Below, piece after piece: positions 31,900-45,171 of a DNA stretch of 64,000 bases; positions within the stretch are counted from its first letter, which is position 1; each line of letters opens with the position of its first letter. Made by a program: the position numbers and the translations under genes. Where the stretch lies: NCBI GenBank assembly GCA_964019155.1, contig OZ025244.1, forward strand, positions 5,251,919-5,315,918, in the 5' to 3' direction. Origin of the DNA: Osedax fenrisi. Taxonomy: Eukaryota; Annelida; Polychaeta; Sabellida; Siboglinidae. The notes beneath the pieces are model-generated. The model saw only the letters and a list, made by a program, of their open reading frames with translations. It was not told where the DNA came from and did not search any database.

Positions 31900-33800
31900 T
31901 GTGTATGCTTACTATATTGATTATCTGATAATGACACTATTTACATATTTAAAATAATAAAATCCGGTTACATTTAGATCACTAATATATATATAGTTAT
32001 AAACTAACTAAATATGTATATCTCCATTCTGTTTTTCATGAAGGGCATTTTGCTATTCATTCCTGATTTGAAGAACAGACTCCAGAGTTAGTACTGATAG
32101 GCCTCACCATGTATAACACTGGAAGTGAAATCTTTGATACAGCTCTTATTGCAACTGAATAAATAAATGATTATTTATTATAATTTTCTCTATTATGTTA
32201 CTTTGAATATTATATTTTACAATAGACATTTTACAATTTAATTTATTACTTGCATTTATATATAGTTATTAAACATTATAAACATTAGTTTTTTAATGCT
32301 AATCTAATATATAATTTGTTGATACTAATAATATTTTATTAGTTTTATATATTTTTTCTTTATTTTTGTTTTCACAATAATAAAGTTTCACTACCTTGGT
32401 AAATGCACATTATGAAAAAAATATCATAATTATCCTGCTATTTTTTTTGCTATATGCAAAAAGTATATGAAGAAATTATGATATAATATTTTTATAAATA
32501 TAATTATATATATAAAGGAAGAGACAATATAGGTGGTCATATTGTAATAACAAATGTATATATAATAAATATATAATATATACTTTGAAATAAACTATAT
32601 TTAAAAAAAAACTAATCATAATATTGTAGCATTATATATTATATTTATATTAAAAAAATAAATGTATAGATTCATTGAATAAAATGATCTTTTAATGAGG
32701 CTTGTACTTCATATCTATTAACATATAATGTGTATGTATTGTATGCACACTAGGGTTGGTCTGTTTTTTTAACGGTTTTTTTGGTTTATTTGGTTTTTTT
32801 AACATTATAAAAGCATTATTTCATTAATATGGTGTTATATGGCTAATATCTATTGGATATGTAATTACTTTTTCCTGCCATATACAATTATATATCCTAT
32901 ACTAATGCTGTAACATTTAAAAATCGGTTTTTTTTTTTTTAATAAACCAAAAAAACCGCCAACCCTGATTCACACTGATGTACCTATTTAAATAGTATAT
33001 CACTTGGATATTATATCAGTTTTATATGATATCATCCTTTTGGGATAATATATAATTCAAAATGACATATTAATTATGGATTTATTCTCAGGAATTATTA
33101 AATAATGATTTCTTTATAATTAAAAGTGATATTAAATATATTAAAAATGTACTATATAATAATTTGTTATACTACTTTTATATATTTAAGGGGTATCCCA
33201 CTACTAGTATATCCGGCAACTTGCCGGAAATATAGTAACTTTAAAGGGGGTAGCCATTACAACTTTATAAACAATCATTTTAAAGTTACAATATATATAC
33301 ATACTAAATTATTAATAATATTAATATTTTTTGTATATTTGATAATTTACTTTAATTCATGTTGAACATACCAAAATAAATGTCTGTAATTTTGTTAGTT
33401 GAATAGTGTATTGTATATTATTAAACTATAGTATGAAACCACCATCACACATCACACATACATTTTTCCGAAGGAAAGCTATCTAACTCTTTATATTTTA
33501 GGTGAAATTAAAATATGGCAATTTGTAAGCCTAACTTAATATTTATAAATTAATAAAATAATATCAGAGATTTCTAATGGATTAGTTCATACCTGTTTCC
33601 CTTCAATATGTGGAATTGTGCAGTTTACGGATTAAAGTATAATGCCATTTCGGATACTCGAATAAAGCAACCATTGCAGATCATAGCTAGGGTCCTCCAA
33701 GCAGTTATCCTACCTATCATTGTGTATGAAGGTGTTTCTATATGTATATGAATTTGTATGTATAATTGTATATGGAATAAATATGAAAATGTATACAATT
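31900..33800. repeat. Dispersed repeat family Y, copy 1 (carries a hAT MITE)
   Basis: Matches 38440-39805 in order: GGTTACATTT.GATCACTAATATA, GTTATAAACTAAC, CCTCACCATGTATAACACTG, CAACTGAATAAATA, then CTATTTAAATAGTATATCA, TTAGTTCATACCTGTTT and GGTCCTCCAAGCAGTTA. Copy 1 differs by the MITE at 32751-32967 and by extra sequence near 33120-33560. No open frame is shared, so coding is not supported. The nature (LTR, LINE tail or other) is unknown. Confidence 0.65.
32751..32967. mobile_element. Small hAT-type MITE with 8-bp duplication and empty site
   Basis: Ends TAGGGTTGG... and ...CCAACCCTG with inner GGTTTTTTTGGTTTATT on both sides. Flanks ATGCACAC (32743-32750) and ATTCACAC (32968-32975) agree at 7 of 8 positions. 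The paralogous copy at about 39200-39225 lacks the insert, giving an empty site. 217 bp, non-coding. Confidence 0.85.
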
Positions 33801-35325
33801 ATTACAGTTTGTAATTTTTCAACTTATTTTTATTGGTCAATATTATTATAGATCTTATAGATCTTTTAATTTAGTTATTAAAATACATTATTATTGCATA
33901 TTATATAATCATATATTGTTTATATAAAGATTTAAGAGATTCTTCTGTAGCTAATAAGTCAAATTTCTAATTGAATTATAGAGTTTTAGTTTAGAAATAA
34001 TGTTATATTAAATAAAATATATAATATACATATATATATATATTATGAAATATATAGGTTTCATTTAAGACATCAACTCTCCGTCTTGAGAGTTAAGCCT
34101 TTCCGTTAAGCTCTAACCAAACATACATATAGCCAGTATTCCTCAGCCAGATACCATGGTAACCATTCCTACAGCCATACCTTAGTGGGGGTGTACCTAA
34201 ATGTATAGATAAAATATTAAATACATCTATGTTTTTATCATTTGTTATTTAAACAAATATCTGTAGAATAATTTCTACCATTAAGGGTGCAAGCTAAAAT
34301 ATGATTAATATTTATATTTTAACAAAAAAAATGTACAGTTAAAGTATTACATATATTTCATGTTTAATATCTTATTTATAAATTTGTAAAAATTTCTCAA
34401 ATTATATGTGTATATTTATATCAATATAAAGTGTTTTATGTACGTAATCGATATAATAATTATTTGAAATTGATATTAAATTATGTATTATATTTACTTA
34501 AATTTTATATATTAAACTTTGAATGTAATTTTCTCATAACATAACAACATGCAAATGCTTACTAATTTTTGATTATTATTATTTTTATCTGAAATTGTTA
34601 CTGTAAATGTATAAGATATACATCTATATGAATCCTGTTGGATTTATTATATTTTATATTAATTAAATAAATTATGATAAACATACATTTTAATGAAAAA
34701 AAATAAAAAATAAATAGTTAAATAATTGAGACTATTTTTTTTTACACCATTTTAAATTAAATACAATTATATAAAGAAAGATCCTATATGATGGACGAAA
34801 GTTTCTATTGAATAAACAAAAAAGTATGTAATTATCTCCATTAGTTATGTATCCTTAGCGTTTTCAGATATAGCTATAATATAATTGTTTAGATGAACGG
34901 GAACCTCTCCCCATAAGTATTTTATGTTTTTGATATACTATATTATAATTAGTGATTTTTAAATTGTAGGCGGTTATGGTGCAAAATCCACACAATCCAT
35001 ATTTTATATATTTAATATCACTAACTAACTAGTTCACTAACTAACTAACTAACTAACTCACTAGCTAACTAACTAGTGCAACTGCTTAGTATTATATAAT
35101 GGAACTAATTTTATATATCTATAATAAACGATATAATATATTTTATCAATATTTATTCGTAGCATGACTCATGTACTATATGGTATGATATATTTATATA
35201 ATTTATATATTTCGTATATTCGTTATAACATGTATACTGTACATAAATTGTATATATATATGAACTTATAATGTAATATTATAAATAAATAGATAAATAC
35301 ACTTAATTATATCAACATATTGTAT

Positions 35326-35366
<41 letters not shown>

Positions 35367-35404
35367 TTGGAAAAATATACAATTATAGTAACAGCAAATA
35401 TTTT
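33801..35404. other. AT-rich, no gene seen
   Basis: One less AT-rich patch at 34065-34200 has no lasting frame. A (CTAA)n microsatellite lies at about 35025-35085 and a (TA)n run at 35332-35362. Confidence 0.45.
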
Positions 35405-35872
35405 TCTAAAGAAAGATATAACTGTTATATTATAACACTTGCGAAATCGTGTAAATCGAATTTGTATACAAAATATCCCAGTACCACCTATATCGGGTTA
35501 CTTTTAGGAACTATGTGTTGTTTATAATGTAAATTCGTAAAAAAACTACACTTTTAAAATGTTAAATAATATGCTTTAAATTAGTATTTATATGATGAAA
35601 ACTAAGTGTTCATTACTAATATATAACAAACAAATATGATATGTATGTTTAAATGCTATAAGTATATATTTGGTGAGTAAAAGCTAATTTATATTACATG
35701 TAATTTAATAGAGCAATGAAAACATTATTATATGAAAAGTTTTCATATGAAAACAGAGCCGAACCTAAATATATTTCAATGATTCGATACTAATTCTAGC
35801 AGCGAAATCAAGTATTACTAAATTACGTTGCATGCATAGGGAGTGTTATATCTTTGCTTCGCAAAATCTTTA
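35405..35872. mobile_element. MITE family X, copy 2 (inverted)
   Basis: The reverse complement of the element at 26932-27385 through most of its length: AAATCGAATTTGTATACAAA, ATGATGAAAACTAAGTGTTC, ATGCATAGGGAGTG and the terminal TTATATCTTTGCTTCGCAAA. The left terminus is degraded (TAAAGAAAGATATAAC), so no clear target duplication remains. Confidence 0.75.
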
Positions 35873-37127
35873 GTATATTATATATATATATAAACTTATA
35901 TTAACATATATAACTAAAATAAATTATAAAAATGTATATTTATATAAACTTATATATTAAATATAATTATATTATATATAATATATTATCTTATTATATA
36001 TAATATTTGTTTTAAAACCACTTAATGATAAAGTTTATCATTACAGGTATTCGTAAAGATTTACATATTTAAATGTTGTAACAATTTGTAATATTTTATA
36101 ATTTATTAATAACATATTCTTAGTGAATAATATATACTATATATAATATAGGATCAGTATGATATACTATAGACTATATTATATAGTTTATATAAACAGT
36201 ACTACATTTAATTAAAAAATATAAATAAGTATTAATAATAATGGATATACCAATTGATTCTGACGATAATATTATTATCTTAAATTATATATATATATAT
36301 ATATATATATAATTATACCATATACAGTGTGTATGATAAACCATATTATTATTTGATAATTATGATAAATTTGAATAATATATATAATTATTATAATAAT
36401 ATATATATATAATTATATAACTTTAAAAACCTGTCATTTAGTGAGCCGGTATTTCACAAATACTTCGTACACCAAGGTTTACATTTGATAATCCTAAATA
36501 AATGAATTTAGATCAATTTGATAACTATACAGAAAATGAATTATGATAAATTGAAATAATATACATTTATTAATTATAAATAACATGTTTAAAATATTAT
36601 GGTTAATATATTTAAATAATACACATGAATCATAATTTATGATATATTTAATTACTATACATTTATTAATTATAAATAATGTGAAATTCATTTCATCATG
36701 ATACATTTAAATAAGACATCAAGGTTTACATTTGATAATCCTACATAAATGAATTAAGTTCAATATATATATATTGTTAGATTAATTAATTAATATGTTT
36801 CTATTACTATATAAATATTTAATTTTTATACATTATTACATAAGCAATATAATACAATACAAACCAGAGTAGACTCATGTAGGTATTTGTCAAATAAACC
36901 ATATGGTTTGAAGTAGTATTTGTTACCTATCTTTAATATTTTACAGTTATTATAATTAAAAAAATATTCAATAGATATTACCCGCGGGATATTATTATAT
37001 TAAAAAATATAAACGTGAATTAAAGTAGATATAGAAACTATTGAGGCATTCGTGATATAATATTAATTTAATATTACTATTAATTTATAAACCCTGGTAT
37101 AGTTTATATAATACACGTATTGTTATT
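35873..37127. repeat. AT-rich with a direct duplication
   Basis: AAGGTTTACATTTGATAATCCTA-type sequence occurs at about 36474 and 36720, with further shared words between (CATTTATTAATTATAAATAA). Otherwise (TA)n and no gene. Confidence 0.5.
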
Positions 37128-37412
37128 TGTTATTTTTATTTGGTGGAATCCTTTCATCCCATCCAGGAACTTAGATGAAGTTATCACTTATAACCATATA
37201 TGACTCTAATGTCCCTTCGAAGCCGCTCTCATGTTAATGCATCCATGATTTTAAGCCGATCATTTTTTATACACAATTATATAAGATCACTTATAAATAA
37301 TATTTTAAGACCCACTTTATAAAATTAATTAATGGTCCGGACGAGGCTCGAACCCGTGTCCACTGATTGTGTATCTGGCGACTTAGCCACTGAGCCACAC
37401 ATGCAGTTTTAA
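37128..37412 (-). mobile_element. SINE, copy 4 (full length, minus strand)
   Basis: On the - strand: box A GTGGCTCAGTGGCTAAG, box B GGGTTCGAGCC, the shared body, and tail AACTTCATCTAAGTTCCTGG then ATGGGATGAAA. It matches the 4794-5080 copy from head to tail. Confidence 0.85.
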
Positions 37413-37798
37413 CGTATAGCCCTAACATGCTAACATCGCAAGTCGAATACATTATATCTGAGGAACACATAAGGTTTTGGAAAGGAAGGAGTAAGCCGTA
37501 CTCAGTATACTAAGTATACTCTCGTATACAGTCGAACATATTACAACTGTCAGAACCCTTAAGGGTTAACGCTCCATTTCACACGTTATGCACACATGTA
37601 TGATATATTACATGCGTAGTATGCTATAGCGTATACGCACATCTATTTATAAATATGTATTAGAACAACTAGATAATATGTAATATCTATTGCACAATAA
37701 TATTATATTAAAGTCTAAACTATAGTTTTATTAGATATATCTAATACAGTGAATACCTATTTTATAAAGATATATTGAGTACAATGTATTAATAATAA

Positions 37799-37850
<52 letters not shown>

Positions 37851-38439
37851 TTAACTATGTATATATATATAATCATATTATTAATAATTATTAATATTAC
37901 CATATTATTATATATAACCAGTACTACTTATGTAACTGGTACTAATAAACTATATTATATTTTAATGGGAATGTATTTATTTTATCCATTTAGTCACATA
38001 GCTATAGTTGAGTCAATAGTGTAACAGCAAATAAAAACATTCACACCCAAAAATGTACTACAAAAATATATAATATTAAAAGATAAAATTTATTTTGTAT
38101 ATTTGATAATTTACTTTAATTCATATTGAACATAGAAAAAAGTAAAATTAAATATATATTCAATCATTAATAATAAATAATGTATCACCACTTATCTGAC
38201 GATAACGAAATAAAAAACTATTACTAAATTATACTTTCTTCAATAATTTAAAAACAATTATTTAACAAGAATATTCTAATATAACATTTTATTTAATGTG
38301 TAATCGAATATGGCTAGCTCTTATATCGATGTATGTATGAGTATAAAAATATATTAATATTCAATATATTCATATTTAAGTTTTTTCTATTTTTTTTTAC
38401 AAATAACCCACATAAATATTGTAGTTTTCCTAATATAAA
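37413..38439. other. AT-rich, no gene seen
   Basis: Includes a long (TA)n at 37799-37849. A patch at 38090-38130 matches 33328-33370 (TTGATAATTTACTTTAATTC), a small shared fragment. Confidence 0.45.
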
Positions 38440-38520
38440 TATGTAAGCTTATTACTATATATGATAATGAAAATATATATGTAGTTATAATAACAAAATC
38501 AGGTTACATTTATATCACTA

Positions 38521-38551
<31 letters not shown>

Positions 38552-39805
38552 TAAACTAACGGAATATTAATATTGCCGGTCTGTTTTTGCTATTCATTCC
38601 GGATCAGACTCCATAGAGTTAGTAGTTAGATAGCCCTCACCATGTATGACACTGAAAGTGAGTTCTTTAGACAGCTCGTATGGCCAATGTGTTCAACTGA
38701 ATAAATATAATGATCATTTATTATGATGTTCTCTATTATGGTTCTTTGCATGTATTTATATTTTACAATTTAAGTTATTATTTGCATGTATTTATAGTTA
38801 GGAAAATTATAAACATTAGATGTTTAGTGTTAATCTTATATATTAGTGTTATTTTATATTAATAATAGTATATTAGTTTTATAAATGTTTACATGTGTTT
38901 CTTTGTTTCACTTTAGATATTTTTTACTCAGAATAATAATATGTCACTACATTGGTGAATATAAATGCATATAAATATAATTATATATAAGTGAATAGAT
39001 ATTGGTGGAAATATTTTTACAACAAATTTACATAATATATAATATATGAATGAAATAAACAATATTTAAAAAAAATCTAATCATAATATTGTAGCATTGT
39101 TTATATTATAATATAATACAAAAATAAATATTCAATAAATAATACTTAAAATAATATTTAAATGAGAATAATTCCCATTTATTAATATATTTAACATATA
39201 AATGTATGAAATTCTATTTACACTGAGGTATCTATTTAAATAGTATATCATATGGATATTATACCAGTTTATATCAATATTTTATGATATTATACTTTTG
39301 AGATATCTTATAAATGTTAATTAATTGTAATATATAAATTATAAATATATTTTAAACTTTTGTAAATATTGAGATCAATTAATTTTTATATAATTATAAA
39401 TAACATATTAATTATAGATATATTCTTACAAATTATTAAATAATAATTTCTTGATTATTATAGTATTTAAATTTGTGTAAAATTCTATTTTTGTAATTAT
39501 CTGAATGTTTGAAAAAAATAATTTCTAGATTAGTATGCAATACGTATATTAGATATGGAATATATTAGTTCATACCTGTTTGTTTCCCGTCAATAAGTAG
39601 ATTTATAGGTTTCCGCACTAAAGAACGAAGCCATTTCGGATATTATCATTCAATACCTGCAGATCATAGATAGGTCCTCCAAGCAGTTAACCTACCTATC
39701 ATTTTTGTATGCATATGTATTAGTGTGTATGCAGATATGTGTTTTTATGTGTGTATGTGTGTGTATATGTGTATGTGTAATTGAATATGAAATAAATATT
39801 AAGGT
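38440..39805. repeat. Dispersed repeat family Y, copy 2
   Basis: Paralog of 31900-33800, without the hAT MITE. It ends near a (TG)n run at 39725-39780, as copy 1 ends near a similar less regular run. Confidence 0.65.
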
Positions 39806-40938
39806 TACTTACTTTACCTTATAACGAATATAATTGTCGTTGAATATAATAAATATAGTTAGTAGGGAATGAATACGTGAGTATAAATGTAAATAATTAA
39901 AATGACATCTTATTTTGATTTTGATAATAATATCCAGAATAATATATAAAATTCAACTATGAACTCGTGGGGATGTACTAAAATCCAGAACTTTCCAGAA
40001 CTAAATCAAATTAACCCAGAACCTACGCAGAATTAAATAATAACTAATCCAGAACTTTTCTAGAAATAAATCAGAACTAACCCAGAACCTATCAGTAATT
40101 TTAAGAACTATATAAATTGTTTCTATTTTAAATACCTTTTATATACATTCATTATAATTATAACGAATATACAATCAATTATGCCTAAATATTAATATTT
40201 AATATAGTATTATATATATATATATATATATATACCTATGATAAAATGTTGTTTGCATAGATTTATAGTTTATATACACTTTATGATAAAGTTACTTTAA
40301 AAGTACAAATATATGTATTTAATTATGCATAAACTATGCATATAAGCATACACCATTTTGTTTATATATCAATGAGTATTATTAATTTTCTTAGAATGAC
40401 CCATTAGGAATTTATCAAAACTAATTCTAATTTTATATTAAAATAGTTCAGTAATAAATAAGAAAAACTGTATATGAATACATTATTCAATAATCATTAT
40501 TATAATGTACATTTAAAAATCTACATATTTACAAAACTACAAAAGGATATCGATAATAAACCTTTGCAAATTATTAAAATTAGTTGATATACATTAGTAT
40601 ATACTAAATTACTTTGACTAATTGTATACCTATATACATAATATGTATTACATATCTATATATGCATCGATTAAAATGTGGATCACATAATTACTGTATT
40701 ATTTTGATACGTTTTATAATGACAATTATATATTATACATTATTTATTAATTTAAAGAGAACTATAAATATATATATATATATATATTAAAACTCAGTCG
40801 TTATCGATATATTATTGTTAATATAAATAATTGAAAATGTCACCATCCTATGTTAATATTCGTAATTTTTATAGACAATTAAAAATAATTATAATTATTT
40901 TGCAAATATAATAAATAACTAACAATACAACTAACCAG
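39806..40938. other. AT-rich with short degenerate repeats
   Basis: At 39965-40105 AACCCAGAACCTA/ATCCAGAACTTT words repeat irregularly. The rest has (TA)n and no gene until the exon-like patch at 40939. Confidence 0.45.
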
Positions 40939-41039
40939 AAAGTGGAATATTGTCTTATTATCCTATTGAAATAAACCAGTTAAATAGTTCATCATCCAGA
41001 TCATCAAATGTAGATTTTTTTGATTATTTATACTTGATA
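40939..41039 (+). CDS. Possible exon of a transposon gene
   Basis: Between acceptor CTAACCAG and donor GATA|gtaggt the sequence is open and protein-like: SGILSYYPIEINQLNSSSSR then SSNVDFFDYL. It is short, and the family is not recognised. Its position just upstream of the transposase gene on the same strand suggests it belongs to the CACTA-like element. Confidence 0.35.
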
Positions 41040-41209
41040 GTAGGTAACCTACATGGCATATCATATAATATGTGGATTGTTCATCCATATTTATAATAGA
41101 ATCCTACTTATACTTTGTTTTGTAAACTTCTAATATTATACTTTCACTACGAATCTCCTATTTATATACACTATATATAACTACAATGAATGGCTTTAAA
41201 ATTTTAAAT

Positions 41210-41436
41210 GAATATACGAAACTTATAATATTAGCGAAATAAAAGAATTTATGGAATCTGGATTACATATTTTCAATAGAAACCTAAATATTATAATATA
41301 TTATATACCAAGTCTCTATAAATACCCATCTGAATATGATTTATTTGGTATTTATAAGGGCATTATTGCAGAAAACATAACTATTACACCAACATCCCTA
41401 TACCACCGAGGTATTTTATTTAATACATCAGCATAA
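41210..41436 (+). CDS. Exon-like open frame, unknown protein
   Basis: About 75 codons open to TAA, with ATG at 41251 and open upstream to a TGA near 41209. The composition is not simple repeat: EIKEFMESGLHIFNRNLN, then IPSLYKYPSEYDLFGIYKG and ITPTSLYHRG. I do not recognise it. It lies about 0.5 kb upstream of the transposase frame and may be an N-terminal exon or a third small gene of the same element. Confidence 0.4.
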
Positions 41437-41581
41437 TATGATGAATATAATACAATCTATACAACATTATTACAAATGTCAGTATTTTGTAATAATAAAT
41501 TAAAGATATGTCAAATATATTTATTTATGAATCATATATGAATCATAAATAATGATATAAAATGTATGATGTTATTCAAAA

Positions 41582-41892
41582 GCTATTATGGGAAACTCTA
41601 ATATTATAATTAAATAATCATGTATCAACAAATCTATGTTTAGCTATTATGGGAAACTCTAATATAATCATTAAATAATCATGTATCAACAAATCTATGT
41701 TTAGCTATTATGGGAAACTCTAATATAATCATTAAATTAATCATGTATCGAAAAATCTATGTTTAGATATTATGGGAAACTCTAATATTATCATTAAATA
41801 ATCATGTATCAAAAAATCTATGTTTATCTTTTATGAGAAACTCTAATATAATCATTAAATTAATCATGTATCGAAATATCTATGTTTAGCTA
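41582..41892. repeat. 61-62-bp tandem repeat, 5 units
   Basis: CTATTATGGGAAACTCTAAT recurs five times about 61-62 bp apart, each followed by an AATCATGTATCRAMAAATCTA block. It sits between the exon at 41210-41436 and the transposase frame. Confidence 0.9.
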
Positions 41893-41941
41893 TACATACA
41901 AAACTTATAAAATGTATATGTATTGAAATAGCTACGATTAG

Positions 41942-44249
41942 CAATATAATGCAACTACAGCGAAACCAAATGAGCTACACTTGGTAGCCTGGGGTAGTCT
42001 TTTAAAACATTATACATCTCACAAATTAATTGAAAATATTCCATGTGTTAATTATTCTAAAATATTTTTAAATGTGAGGCGCCTTAAGTATCACTTAAAA
42101 TTATACCATTTACATTTTTATAATTTAAATTGCTCAATTCGAAATAATGTAGCAGATTCTAGTAATTCTAATCTAATATTAAATATTAATGATAATTTAA
42201 TTAATGATGAAAATATAGAATCTGTTAATCAATATAATTTAGAATCTAATGAAAACTCAGTTTTAAACTGTAGTGTACCTGAACATAATGATACCGATAT
42301 AAATAATTTAGAGATTAATACACCTAATAATAAGTTTGCTAAATATTTAGTACATTCTAGATATATTAATAAAACTTCTCTTTCAACTATTATAAAAACT
42401 TCAAGTGAGGTTGCAAATATACTTGAAGCAAATAATAAAACATTATTGACTAGAGTTATAAATTCACTACCAAGTGAATACTCTACAACAATTAAAGATA
42501 TATTTAATACACAATATTTAGATTTAATAGATCCTTTAAAATCTATATCAAATTCATACGCTTTTAATAGGTATATTTCTCAACATTTTATTTTTATCAT
42601 ACCAACAGAAATAATTATAGGTAGAATTAATAACAAACTACATGTTTATCATTATATTAGTATATTGGATTCATTGAAGCAATTTATTAAGCATGATGAT
42701 GTTATAGATGACATTTTTCGTGATAACATTGATGATGGTATTATACGTGATTTTCATGATGGTCAGAATTTCAAAAATAATCCTTTATTTTCTAAAACAA
42801 AAACTACGCTTCAACTGCAATTATATTATGATGAATTTACATGTTCTAATCCTTTGAATAATACTGCTCGGGAATATAAAATTGGTGCATGCTACTATAT
42901 TCTCGGTAATGTACATTCAAAATATAAATCTACTTTAGATAACATACAGCTAGTTTTTTTAGTTAAATTCAAATATATTAAAAAATATGGCTTCTATACT
43001 ATTTTTGAAACTTTAATTAAGGATATAAAATCATTAGAAACTAATGGCATTACTATTACTCATAATGATAAAATAATCAATTTACTAGGAACAATTTCTT
43101 TTATTTCTTCCGATAAATTAGCCGCTCATGCTCTTGGAGGGTATATAGAAAATTTTTCAGTTGGGCGCAGAAGATGTAGAACATGTATGGTATCTAATGA
43201 AGAATTATCTACAATATTTAATTCAAATTATTTTATACTTAGATCAAAAGATGGATATAATAATCAAATAGCAAATATTATTAGATATCCTGAATTATCC
43301 TCTGATTATGGACTAAAATATGATTCAATTTTCAATTCTTAGAAATATTTTCATGTTACTACTGGACTTCCACACGATATATCACATGATATATTTGAAG
43401 GTGTAGCTTCTGAAACATTATCTAATATTCTCACTAAATTAATTTCAAATAAATTAATAACATTAGAATATATTAATATAAAAATTAGAAATTTTCCATA
43501 TATTGGTAATGATAAAAAAGATAAACCTATAGAATTACGTATTGTTAAATCTAAAATAAAAATCTGTTATAAACAAGCACAGATGTGGTGTTTTATACGT
43601 TTATTACCATTAATGTTAGGGGATAAAATACCTATAGAAAATGATACTTGGGAACTATTATTGAAATTTGTAAATCTTGTTGAATCTGTATGTGCTTATA
43701 GCTTTTCAGATTCTGATTTGTCTTATTTAGATTTTAAAATAGAGGCATTCAATTCTCATTTTTGTAAACATTTTCCATCCATTTCTGTTAAGCCAAAAAG
43801 GCATTATATAATTCATATACCAAAAATGATTAGAGAGTATGGGCCTGTTATACATACATGGACAATTAGGTTTGAGGCAGAACATGAATATTATAAACAA
43901 ATTATCCATAGAACAAGAAATACAAAAAATATTACAAAAACTTTTTCAGAAACTAAACAAAAAAAAACAAGCTTTACTCTATTCGAAACCGAATATATTA
44001 TCTAAGGATTTTGAGTCATCACATGTTAGATATAGCGCAGTAAAATTTCTCCGTAATCAAATTCGCAGTCTAGTTGAAAGATTATCTCCAAACTCTGATA
44101 ATATTTCTACAGTGGATACATGTACAGTTAATGGGAGGACATATAGAATAGGACATGCTGTGGTCACTGGTGTAGAATCAGAAGAATATATATTTTCCAA
44201 AATTAATTTAATATTTATATTAAATTCTACACCAATGTTATGCTGCTAA
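41942..44249 (+). pseudogene. Tnp2-like (CACTA-type) transposase, one stop and one frameshift
   Basis: The frame is open from 41942 (no ATG; probably spliced to an upstream exon), broken by a TAG at 43340-43342, and continues in the same frame to 44005. A degenerate C2H2-like finger near the start (IPCVNYSKIFLNVRRLKYHL, His later) has lost its second Cys. The core follows: LQLYYDEFTCSNPL; YKIGACYYILGN; DKLAAHALGGYIENFS; then after the TAG LPHDISHDIFEGV; QMWCFIRLLPLMLGDKIP; KPKRHYIIHIPKMIREYGP; and WTIRFEAEH. I take D (YYDEF), D (HDIFEG) and E (RFEAEH) as the probable catalytic triad. At an A-run near 43960 the frame shifts, and the C-terminus (SKPNILSKDFESS, VNGRTYRIGHAV) continues in another frame to 44249. 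Family assignment is from recalled similarity to large metazoan transposases. Confidence 0.65.
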
Positions 44250-44832
44250 ATATTGTCATCATACTATTCATATCATCATAATTTATATTTTGTATCCGAT
44301 ACAAATAATTACCAACTTTTGATATACCTAGTTTATTTGACAATTACCCTTTAGCTATTTATCCTAATAATTCAGAGATTGCTATTGTTTTAAAACATTA
44401 TATACCAACAAACAGACCAAATTCATTATAAACATATTGTGGGAGTATGGGGAAGCGTTAATTTTTGTTTAGTATTTTATAATATTAAATTATAATTCAT
44501 TATCTTTACAATTATGTAATTATATAAAATATTATAATAATTTAAAGTTTTATTTTTTTTCAAAAAAATTAAATGAACGTTTCCCTCTTAAAATTTGATT
44601 TTTTTAAATATTTGTACATTATGCATGCAACATTATAATTAGTATATAATTTTAATAGTAATTAGTATACAACATTTTAATCATAATAATCAATTATCAA
44701 TATATAACTTTATCAGATATAATGGAATACAATTCTTATATGAATATTTACAGGTTTGTAAAATAAAATAGTTTTACAATAATATATCTACTATACAAGA
44801 AAGTCTATTTAATTCTATAAATATATATATAT
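44250..44832. other. Spacer after the transposase gene
   Basis: AT-rich with no gene. The first ~170 bp are less AT-rich and may be the remaining 3' coding or UTR sequence of the transposase. Confidence 0.4.
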
Positions 44833-45005
44833 CAGTGTTCCATAGGTTTTTACCGCCTATGGTAATAACTGCGGTAATAACCGATAAAAACAGGTTTTTG
44901 CCATGGTAACAACTTATTTTTGTCTATATAAATAAACCAAATATTACCTATATTATTAAACCTAATATTATATATATAATTTAAAATTATATATTATTTA
45001 TAGAT

Positions 45006-45155
45006 TACAAGTCTAGCGATACAAGTATATAGCGATACAAGTATATAGCGATACAAGTCTAGCGATACAAGTCTAGTGATACAAGTATATAGCGATACAA
45101 GTCTAACGATACAAGTCTAGCGATATAAGTCTAGCGATACAAGTCTAGCGATACG
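45006..45155. repeat. 14/16-bp tandem repeat
   Basis: Ten or so copies of GATACAAGTCTAGC (14 bp) mixed with GATACAAGTATATAGC (16 bp). Confidence 0.95.
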
Positions 45156-45171
45156 ATTTTATTTTTGTTAT

